From: Microglena sp. YARC
Taxonomy: Eukaryota > Chlorophyta > Chlorophyceae > Chlamydomonadales > Chlamydomonadaceae
Reading direction: 5' to 3'
Length of the DNA stretch: 64,000 nt
NCBI GenBank assembly: GCA_022414725.1
Contig: CM039464.1
Span: 54,586,182 to 54,650,181 of the forward strand
The notes under the pieces are model-generated. The model saw nothing but the letters and a program-made list of their open reading frames with translations. It was not told the origin of the DNA and searched no databases. The translations under genes and the position numbers were made by a program. Shown here one piece after another: positions 57,818-64,000 of this stretch (positions are counted from its first letter, which is position 1; the number at the start of each line of letters is the position of its first letter).

Positions 57818-58402
57818 AGTGAGCTTGCGACAAAATGGGACAAAGCACTGGGTGGATTTCAGGGTCACATCAAGAAAACAGCCACGACCCTAGAGTCCGA
57901 ACTTGTGAAGGCGGTTCGTGGTCAGCTGGATGACAGCCAGTTGATTGGACTTAGCTACAACTGGCAGGAAGTGCGACAGTCCATGCCTGGCGACGTCGAT
58001 GGACTTGTTGTCGGGTGGCTGCGTGGTGACAGCAGACAACAAGTCGTGGTTGTGTGCGAAGCGAAGTATGACAGTCGCGCAAGGTATGCTCTGCGCCCCG
58101 TTCTGGGACCGTTCAAGCAGACAGTGGATGATGGTTGTTGCCAATCAAGAGTAGAAAACAATAAGTTGGCGCAAGGACCTCACGCCACTCAACGCGCACG
58201 CCACCGATGCCCTTTCGGGTCACGAGATGTCCATGTACAGACAGCCATTGGCAAACAACGGATTGTATTCAACAAGCGCGGAGCCCCTTACACCTCTTCC
58301 CCCCAGCGGGGCGACCGGAGGGGAGCCCACAGTTCACAGTTCACATCAAGCATTAGACATACATATTACTGTGTAACTACAGTCGGCGGAACAGTAAAAT
58401 GA
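57818..58402 (+). pseudogene. PD-(D/E)xK nuclease-like fragment
   Basis: The frame is open from 57818 without an ATG before KAVRGQLDD. Coding-like text includes WDKALGGFQGHIKKTATTLE, then GDVDGLVVGWLRGD and VVVVCEAKYD: the D...(10-20)...E-x-K pattern of PD-(D/E)xK nucleases. Coding character fades after FKQTVDDGCC (~58145), and the rest runs into the GC-rich repeat at 58270 and a transposon end. The start and C-terminus are lost. It may derive from a host or viral nuclease. Confidence 0.5.
58276..58352. repeat. Dispersed GC-rich repeat (second locus)
   Basis: GCGCGGAGCCCCTTACACCT, then GCGACCGGAGGGGAGCCCAC-AGTTCAC as at 16590-16730. Confidence 0.8.
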
Positions 58403-58469
58403 AACATCCAAAAACAAATAAAACAAATAGACAACCGTTTTTTGTATTGTCTATTTGTTTTATTTGTTT
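58378..58469. repeat. TACAGTCGGCGGAACA end motif plus 23-bp hairpin
   Basis: CTACAGTCGGCGGAACAGTA-AAATGAAAC (58378-58405) is followed by a perfect 23-bp inverted repeat: AAACAAATAAAACAAATAGA-CAA (58412-58434), loop 58435-58446, and its complement to 58469. Confidence 0.9.
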
Positions 58470-58785
58470 CAGCTTGGTTGGGTATCCAGGGCCACCACGT
58501 GGAGGTGCTGATTTTGGCCCCGTTTTGTTTCAAATACTTGAAACAGGAACACCTTCTCATCCAGATTACTTCTTGGTGTGGGACATCCCTTTGCGTGTTA
58601 ACACAGGCTTGGCGACGAAAGTCGGGTTGTCGTAAATGACGAATACCTTGGGTCGGGACGCAATGATTGCGAAGACGTCAGAGATTCCAAACATTTCGTA
58701 TGACAGATGCAGTATATTAAGGGGTGTGAGGAGGTTGTTGTTGTATTCCTAACGTTCCGAAAAAACCTTTCAATTTTTTTTGTAT

Positions 58786-59283
58786 TTAAAGATTCTCAGA
58801 CCACGCGATCGAGGACTCGGGGATGATACCGGCACTCACCTGCCATAGCTGGTGCTTAGCCAACTGCTTCACCAACTTAATTCCGTTCTTGCGGGTCTCG
58901 TAAGAAGTCTCAATCGTGTCTACGAAACGGTCAACAAGAACGTCACTTGTAAAAGCACACTGACGCAGGCAACTGAACTTTTCGAAAGAAAGAATATCCT
59001 CGATGTTCTTGCTACTACACAACTGAGCTAGGGCAATGGACAAATTACCCTTCGTAGTGCTCATAACCACTTGAAACCCCTCGCGTCTGATGTTCATATG
59101 CAAAAGGGGGATGATACCCTTCACATAATCACTCGAGTGAAGGAAGCCCTCCTTCTCGGAAAAATGAATGTCGTGTGATTGAGCGTTCAACATGAACACA
59201 GCCAGCTTAGCTGCAAAAGTCGCATCTCCAGAAGTCTTCTTACGTTTTGAAGTAGAAGAGGAATTGCGGGGTGATGAAGACAT
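58786..59283 (-). CDS. Hypothetical protein, 165 aa
   Basis: From ATG 59283 (MSSSPRNSSSTSKRKKTSGD) a basic Ser-rich head leads to a globular helical body (FAAKLAVFMLNAQSHDIHFS, then GIIPLLHMNIRREGFQVVMS, then SIALAQLCSSKNIEDILSFE). The body resembles helical-repeat (HEAT/armadillo-like) segments but without a firm match. The TACAGTCGG end motif lies ~55 bp upstream of the ATG. Confidence 0.72.
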   Translation of the reverse strand: MSSSPRNSSSTSKRKKTSGDATFAAKLAVFMLNAQSHDIHFSEKEGFLHSSDYVKGIIPLLHMNIRREGFQVVMSTTKGNLSIALAQLCSSKNIEDILSFEKFSCLRQCAFTSDVLVDRFVDTIETSYETRKNGIKLVKQLAKHQLWQVSAGIIPESSIAWSENL

Positions 59284-59335
59284 TTTACATACACATGTAT
59301 ACATAAAAATAGCCTAGTTCCTCCGGAACGACTCG

Positions 59336-59358
59336 CTACAGTCGGCGGAACAGTAAAG
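59336..59358 (-). repeat. TACAGTCGGCGGAACAGTAAA end motif
   Basis: GCTACAGTCGGCGGAACAGT-AAAG. Same family as 58378, oriented outward to the left. Together with the opposite-facing copy at 62310-62338 it could bound a ~3.0-kb unit. Confidence 0.65.
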
Positions 59359-59506
59359 TTGTATACAGGATGGACACAAAGACCGTATCGTAGTACGCAC
59401 CTTTTCATGCGCTCCGGCGTGATCCAGAGTTTGTGATCAACTCGTTCACTACCGCCGTGATGCCTTCGCATTCGAACACCAAGCTGTGATATGAATCGTC
59501 AGCATG

Positions 59507-59926
59507 TCAAACCGTATGTTTGCCGAAACTACGCAGTGTGGCATACAATCCGATGCGGTCTCCGACATGCAACTGCGTGTCCCCAGTGGTGCATGACAGG
59601 CTGCATGTGCCCTCGCCAGCATCACTCGTGTCATAGATGGTGGTGTAACGAGGCACGGACACTGTGATGGTCCGTGGTGGCAGGAACACCGCCTCGTCCA
59701 CATCAAACCATTTCTTGATCATGTCCCTTCGTAGGGCGGCTACCGCATGCCATGTGTGTTCGTCACCTATTTTGAGTTGCAGGGTGGCACCGGTCTTGAA
59801 TGTGCCGTCGCCTGACAGACTGAATATCTCAACGATTTCTCCCATAGGAATGGTGACAAAGGCGCACGGGACATGACTGGGGAACTTCTCACAGGCACCG
59901 GTGGCATCTGCCCCGATCACGATCAT
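59507..59926 (-). CDS. Hypothetical beta-rich protein, 139 aa
   Basis: MIVIGADATGACEKFPSHVP, then CAFVTIPMGEIVEIFSLSGD and GATLQLKIGDEHTWHAVAAL, then VPRYTTIYDTSDAGEGTCSL. Strand-rich with good composition over its full length. No motif recognised. Its start lies 14 bp from a transposon end (59940). Confidence 0.65.
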   Translation of the reverse strand: MIVIGADATGACEKFPSHVPCAFVTIPMGEIVEIFSLSGDGTFKTGATLQLKIGDEHTWHAVAALRRDMIKKWFDVDEAVFLPPRTITVSVPRYTTIYDTSDAGEGTCSLSCTTGDTQLHVGDRIGLYATLRSFGKHTV

Positions 59927-59939
59927 ATTGGTAAACCCT

Positions 59940-60610
59940 TACAGTTGTTCTCAAATAAAGTGGGACACACCTTATACTCATCCAGACTGCAGATCGTTGC
60001 TTTTGGGAAACGTTGGGGGGTGCAGCAGGTTGAAGAGGTTCTCGAAGATGATATTCCGAGTAGCCTCTTTGGTAAACCGTTCAACCGTCTGTGTCCCCAT
60101 ATCAGTATCAGGGGGTGGGGTTGTCGAGGAACTTCTCGGCGAAACGCGAGAGGACGCTCTCTCCCAAAGACTTGGTGAAGTGTAAGCATCAGGATGTTCC
60201 TGGAAGCGTTCACATCGCGGTCCCAAGTCTTCCAGCAGTGAAGCATACCACCGCTCTGTTGGCGCGGCGCTCCGCTTCGACTGCTTTTGCAGTGGAGAAT
60301 CTTATGAATCCGCTTGCGCCCTTCTGTACATTCCCAACCTGTACCGTCTTGTTTCTTACGATGAGTGAGTGCCACCATGTTGCAAAGGTGGTCCACTCAT
60401 CGTCTATCAACAGAATCGATCCTCGAGTGCAGTTTGTGGCTCACGCCCGACTGCAGGTCAAGCTGTTGCAGCTGTCGCGCACACGCAGTACATGAGACCA
60501 CGCCGGATACCAGCAGACGTATGTGTACGAACGTGACCGCCGCTGGGCAAAGACGGACCTGCAAGACTCGCTGCTGTCAGGCGAATCGTGCAGAGAATCC
60601 ACCTACTTTA
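59940..60610 (-). mobile_element. Relic of another Fanzor-type element
   Basis: The right end TACAGTTGTTCTCAAATAAA (59940) faces inward to a minus-strand fragment holding GMLHCWKTWDRDVNASRNIL, the zinc-Cys and RuvC-III motif of Fanzor/TnpB. Upstream, frames are broken but still Cys-rich. No RuvC-I is readable. Its end sequence differs from the Fanzor1 elements at 22138 and 32185 but shares the TA-CAG start and GGGACAC block. Confidence 0.7.
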
Positions 60611-60862
60611 GATGCTTTGCCACGACCTTTTTTTCGACTCAGTACCTCCTACTTTTTGATATGACTTTTTGTTCGCACCACCAGTTTGATTTGCGTTAGC
60701 TAATGCATCACCTATACGTTTTGTTTCTGTTGCAGTTTGATTTGCCTTCCTTTGTCTCCTATCTCTTTCACTTTTTTCAAATTGTTGGATAATTCTATTA
60801 TCACGTTCTTTACGTTCTGTTTCTGGGTTTTTTAAAAGAATCTCAAACATTTCATTATACAA
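60608..60862 (-). CDS. Small charged helical protein, 84 aa
   Basis: MYNEMFEILLKNPETERKER, then QQFEKSERDRRQRKANQTAT. AT-rich, Lys/Arg/Glu/Gln-rich and basic towards the C-terminus. Probably intrinsically helical or disordered. No family recognised. Confidence 0.5.
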   Translation of the reverse strand: MYNEMFEILLKNPETERKERDNRIIQQFEKSERDRRQRKANQTATETKRIGDALANANQTGGANKKSYQKVGGTESKKRSWQSI

Positions 60863-60987
60863 AGATAAAAAAAATCAACGCATCTGAAGAGGAGAATAAG
60901 GGTTTAGTTAAAGAGAATACCCTGTAACGGCACTCAGACGACAAAGTGATGATCTACATGGCGCCAGAATGACCCGACTGGCGCGTC

Positions 60988-61125
60988 ATGGTCCGGATGA
61001 AGAAAGCGTCACTGGACGTCATCAGGGAGGAGCTCATTCGGCGGACCTGGCATCCGAGCCGGGTGATGCAGTGTCTGGACTTTGAGGAAAAAGGTAAAAA
61101 CAAAAAAACAGTTGTTCTCGAATAA
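60988..61125 (+). CDS. Short ORF with a WHPxRV...CLDxEE motif
   Basis: A 45-codon frame from ATG 60988: MVRMKKASLDVIREELIRRT, then WHPSRVMQCLDFEEKGK. The pattern W-H-P-x-R-x-x-x-C-L-D-x-E-E is one I associate with short proteins in giant viruses; this is recall, not a search. The last residues (TVVLE) and the stop are supplied by a TACAGTTG-type transposon end at 61108. Probably a fragment of a longer gene. Confidence 0.42.
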   Translation: MVRMKKASLDVIREELIRRTWHPSRVMQCLDFEEKGKNKKTVVLE

Positions 61126-61725
61126 TTACTTATTCGCGACCCTTGCAATCCTTGAGCAATGACACGATCCTGGGGATTGTGATGAGGAGGCGCTTTTGGC
61201 GCTGGATATTTTTGTGCTCGATGTACTTGCGGTACATGCGCTGGATCTTGCTCGCAACCACTGGGACGCTATGTGCTGTACAAAGTCCCATTCCATATTG
61301 ACGAATCCATCATATGACACCCAATCGATCATCTCGTCATCCACCTCAATGAACAGACTGCTTACAATCTTGCGTGTGAGGGTAATGTGATCGGAACAAA
61401 AAGGATTGTACGGGAAGACGGCTTCCAAACCAAGAAGCATGCCTTGGAAGCGGGGATCGCATATGTAATTGTCCGGCGAGACTGTCATCAGATTGAGGAT
61501 AAACAGCTTGGCGTGGTTTCCGTCTGTGTAGTCGTTGGCAGTCAATTCTCCGTAGCAGACCTTTTGTATTTCGTTGTCCCACGATTGAACGGCGAGCTTT
61601 GCAAGTACCTCCCAAACGCGCGCCATGGGCGGAATGAGTTCTCTTGCGCGATCGCAAAATGGATCCGACGGAACGCCCGAAGTGTCATTGGCAACATCGT
61701 TGTATAATTCAGTAAAGTTTGCCAT
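61126..61725 (-). CDS. Hypothetical protein, 199 aa, probable C-terminal frameshift
   Basis: MANFTELYNDVANDTSGVPS, then REL-IPPMARVWEVLAKLAV and FQGMLLGLEAVFPYNPFCSD, then IDWVSYDGFVNMEWDFVQHI: a well-formed, acidic helical protein. After HIASQW the frame degenerates to Ser/Ala-rich text. An adjacent frame gives ASKIQRMYRKYIEHKNIQRQ-KR, an IQ-type basic helix like those ending the WDW proteins. A one-base shift near 61260 is therefore likely. Family not recognised. Confidence 0.7.
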   Translation of the reverse strand: MANFTELYNDVANDTSGVPSDPFCDRARELIPPMARVWEVLAKLAVQSWDNEIQKVCYGELTANDYTDGNHAKLFILNLMTVSPDNYICDPRFQGMLLGLEAVFPYNPFCSDHITLTRKIVSSLFIEVDDEMIDWVSYDGFVNMEWDFVQHIASQWLRARSSACTASTSSTKISSAKSASSSQSPGSCHCSRIARVANK

Positions 61726-61939
61726 TGTGTTTGTGGGTATTTGTGGGTGTTTGTGGTGGTTATCGGTTTCTTTTATGACAATTCAGTCAATTTATTTTTC
61801 ACATGCGGCTTTTGCATGCCCCCCATCCGTCCATTCATTCTCACCCACGACACGGCGGCTTTTGAAGCCTCGTTGGCAATTTCATGCTGCATGGAATTTC
61901 TCTGAGCTGTGCATGCGATGATGTCGTGATGCTCCATGA

Positions 61940-62338
61940 GATGGCACTGACACTGTCCACGGAGTTTGCTCCTTTTTCTTGTAAAACCAATGAGTTTTAT
62001 GAAACGATACACTGTTTTAGTTGATAATCGTACATTGTGAGTACTTTTGAAAAAAGCAACAACGCCTCTTGCGGTTGTGCATTGAGTTGACAATAAAAAC
62101 GATTTTAACAAATCCTTATTCGTCTCAAAAAGGTTGCTTACAAATTCACGTCGTTTTCGATTTACACCAAAGCGTTTCCACCTCCACAGAGTAGTTAGAA
62201 CGACTGATGTTCGTAAACACAGAAGTTTTTAACACACCCAAGTCAGCGACCATTCTTAACGCCAATTTTCTAACGGCGATGTCGTACATTTATTTCCATC
62301 TGATATATGTTTCATTTTACTGTTCCGCCGACTGTAGC
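61940..62338 (-). mobile_element. Tc1/mariner (IS630-like) transposase relic and terminal repeat
   Basis: From about 62195 the minus strand reads WRWKRFGVNRKRREFVSNLF, then RGVVAFFKSTHNVRLSTKTV and YRFIKLIGFTRKRSKL. This matches the paired helix-turn-helix (vS-x-x-TV-x-R-x-L-x-x-x-G-x-x-RK) of Tc1/IS630 transposases. No DDE catalytic part follows. Just upstream, 62310-62338 is the end motif TACAGTCGGCGGAACAGTA-AAATGAAAC in inward orientation. Confidence 0.65.
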
Positions 62339-62664
62339 GATGACTTTAGACATCGGGTTACAATGTGGCTGGCATATCCTAAGAATCATGGATTCTCTGA
62401 CTGGCCAACGCCTCTCACCGACATCTCTGAGATCAAAAACGTAATTAGGACCTTTAGTTGGACACCAGAGTGATTGGGATCATAATTCGTGGATTCACAC
62501 CCGATGGGATCCTGATGTTAACAGTTCTCTGCAATCGGGGGTGAAGAAGACAAGGTTCTTGAAACCTCGACCACCCCTCACACCGGCGACGCTGCGCATC
62601 AACAAAGACCCCGTGTTGCTACACCATTAGGTTACACCGTAAGGTGTGCCGTACACTCCAGAAA

Positions 62665-62800
62665 GCGGTTTCATTTTAGTATTCCGTCGAGTGTATCTTT
62701 ATTCCCTATTGCGTTGGTTGTGTATCTGTATTCCCTATTGCGTTGGTTGTGTATCTGTATTCCCTATTGCGTTGGTTGTGTATCTGTATTCCGATGAGCA
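62665..62800. repeat. TACACTCGACGGAATA end motif and 29-bp tandem repeat
   Basis: GCGGTTTCATTTTAGTATTC-CGTCGAGTGTA (62665-62695) is followed by three and a half copies of the 29-bp unit TGTATCTGTATTCCCTATTG-CGTTGGTTG. Confidence 0.9.
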
Positions 62801-63010
62801 AACTCCAGTGTTGCCAAGTTGCTGCAGCTCTGCAATTGTCAGGTTGCATTTCATGCATCGGTATGGTTGTAATTCTGCCATTTCTAGCAGACCACATTTC
62901 CAAATGTGTTTGCCCCTATTGCGGTTTAGAAGGTCTTCGCTGAGTTTGAACTCGGGATGTTGTATTCTTGTCCTCCCACGCGGGTGTTGCATTCTGGGGA
63001 TGATATCCAT
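62801..63010 (-). CDS. Zinc-ribbon-like small protein (3' end in tandem repeat)
   Basis: From ATG 63010: MDIIPRMQHPRGRTRIQHPE, then RGKHIWKCGLLEMAELQPYR and CMKCNLTIAELQQLG. Cys-x-x-Cys and nearby Cys/His suggest a partial zinc site. The open frame continues to 62735 through the 29-bp repeats (YRYTTNAIGNTDTQPTQ), which is not native. Likely a gene fragment; family unknown. Confidence 0.45.
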
Positions 63011-63039
63011 TTAGTTGTAGAGATTCTTATATTATTTAT

Positions 63040-63660
63040 CAATTCTGAGATGATTCGCATTCGGAAGAGAATTTTTTACCTCAAGAAAGAGTTTAGGGAC
63101 CAGACAACAAATTTATTGGTCGCTCGCTACGATGTGTTGTTGGTACCTCAATTGGAGACGGCGAAGATGACAATCAGTGCTTAACGGGAGCTGACAACAA
63201 AGGTTGCCCGTCAGATGCTGACTTTGAGCCACTCTGTGCTGTTCAATCGGCTGAAGGAGAAGTAATGGGCGTTCCTGCCTCCCGGCCGATTTTGCCTGGT
63301 TGCTAAACATGGTATGGAGCGGAATTGTGATTCCTTTGTGCTTATGTCTCAAGCTAGCGAGTCGTTCAAGAGGCTCTAAATCCTGATTATAAATTTTAAA
63401 AAATCGGCCGGGAGGCAGGAACGCCCATTAAGTGTGAAGAGTACGGGACAGTGTTCTTGCATGTGCTTGAGCATTACCTATGTGCGGTTTCTTAAACAAG
63501 TGGAGAGACATACACCTGCAAGAACTGTCAATTCACCTGCGACAGAGACAGAGACATTGTGGGGGGAGCTGGCATCTTCCTGAAGGCAGTTCGAACAGAA
63601 AATCCCTGTTCGTAAAGGACAGCATCCCCGGGGGAGTTGACCCCTATGATACCCCTATGG
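63040..63660 (+). pseudogene. Fanzor2/TnpB relic, split by a MITE
   Basis: RIRKRIFYLKKEFRDQTTNL, then LVARYDVLLVPQLETAKM is the TnpB segment around the RuvC-II region (PQLET-type motif). After a stop, VARQMLTLSHSVLFNRLKEK follows, then the MITE at 63264-63429, then CEEYGTVFLH and a degraded zinc ribbon (MCGFLNK, CKNCQFTC). A part of the ribbon codons (TSQTCP) is scrambled relative to the copy at 40300. Dead. Confidence 0.82.
63264..63429. mobile_element. Complete MITE with 30-bp TIRs and AAGT target duplication
   Basis: The left end AATGGGCGTTCCTGCCTCCC-GGCCGATTTT and the right end are perfect 30-bp inverted repeats. The body is 166 bp and non-coding. AAGT flanks both sides (63260-63263 and 63430-63433). 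The homologous Fanzor2 fragment at 40300-40599 has a single uninterrupted GAGAAGTGTGAAGAG at the same place, which shows the pre-insertion site. Two partial relatives are at 24616 and 45001. Confidence 0.95.
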
Positions 63661-63750
63661 AGAATTCATTGTCTTTCTTACCCCTGACCCCCGGATGTGT
63701 AATAAGAAATTCATAGGTTCGAGGATATACGGGTAGCTTAAATTCAACAG
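63660..63750 (+). repeat. Conserved tail after the Fanzor2 relic
   Basis: CCCCTGACCCCCGGATGTGT, then AATAAGAAATTCATAGGTTC-GAGGATATACGGGTAGCTTA matches the reverse complement of 19570-19690. Candidate 3' end or guide-RNA segment of that element. Confidence 0.5.
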
Positions 63751-64000
63751 AACAGAAACAATGCACTCGATCAATGCGTGTGTCCATCGAGAGAGAGTGT
63801 ATGTTGACCTCAGCATCAGGCAGTTTGCCGTCCCAACAGGAGCAGTTCTGCGCTTGTATCTGTCATGAGGTCCTTGGCCAGCTCCCACCAGGTGCCCAGA
63901 TGCACCGACTGGCCCGGAACCCTCTAGTGGTTGGCGTCCCCCATGAAATTCATGTACTGCTGGTGCATAGCGCCACCTGCCGCCCATTCCGCGCACTGGC
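63751..64000. other. No supported gene at the window edge
   Basis: Frames are open on the minus strand but are Gly/Arg-rich and unconvincing. A gene could enter from beyond the window; I see no diagnostic motif. Confidence 0.4.

Noticed and set aside
63655..63996. Minus-strand ORF of 113 codons at the window edge
   Set aside because: Its first half is Gly/Arg-rich and its second half reads through the Fanzor2 tail repeat; no independent support.

Overview
The window is repeat-rich, gene-poor DNA with a strong giant-virus (nucleocytoplasmic large DNA virus, NCLDV) and eukaryotic mobile-element flavour. Recognisable genes include two copies of a primase/D5-type SF3 helicase gene, three paralogous proteins of WDW/NP tandem repeats, F-box plus ankyrin-repeat proteins, a J-domain protein, a caspase-like protease, a HicB-like domain, and Fanzor (eukaryotic TnpB relative) genes. 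No capsid, packaging ATPase, polymerase or RNA polymerase gene is visible. A 5'-truncated LINE with a (TGTAA)5 tail and target-site duplication, and a tRNA-like gene with an intron and a Pol III T-run, point to time spent in a eukaryotic nucleus. I read the region either as a decaying endogenous giant-virus segment in a protist or algal chromosome, or as an unusually repeat-laden large virus. The sequence alone does not decide between them.

Layout. 1-5 kb: a giant near-perfect palindrome (978-1323), several copies of a structured ~100-bp dispersed element (called E element here) and a few small genes. 5.6-13.4 kb: module 1, made of a small coiled-coil gene (5674), an 11-unit 454-bp satellite (6061-10843) and a broken primase/helicase gene (10969-13378). 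13.5-19.7 kb: GTCGA/TCACA minisatellites, the LINE, a 40-bp array, broken genes and the tRNA-like gene. 19.7-25 kb: a lineage-specific repeat-tail protein, the J-domain protein and a Fanzor1 transposon with mariner-like ends. 25-34.9 kb: WDW gene 1, helical-repeat genes, an F-box-like gene, a second decayed Fanzor1 transposon and solo transposon ends. 35-47.7 kb: F-box/ankyrin genes, WDW gene 2, the caspase-like gene and the HicB-like domain. 47.9-55.6 kb: module 2, made of a 370-bp satellite, a paralogous coiled-coil gene, a second broken primase/helicase and a relic of a third. 56-64 kb: WDW gene 3 with an in-frame stop, small genes, relics of Fanzor1, Fanzor2 and a Tc1/mariner transposase, and an intact MITE with an identifiable empty site elsewhere in the window.

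Themes. The coiled-coil gene, satellite and prim-pol/helicase occur together twice, which suggests a replication module (the satellites could be iterons or origins). In both copies the catalytic primase core is interrupted or deleted. Many genes carry single frameshifts or stops. This fits pseudogenisation, but indel errors in the assembly must be excluded. At least three families of short ends beginning TACAG (a TA dinucleotide plus CAG, as in Tc1/mariner elements) are scattered through the window, and Fanzor genes sit between one such pair.
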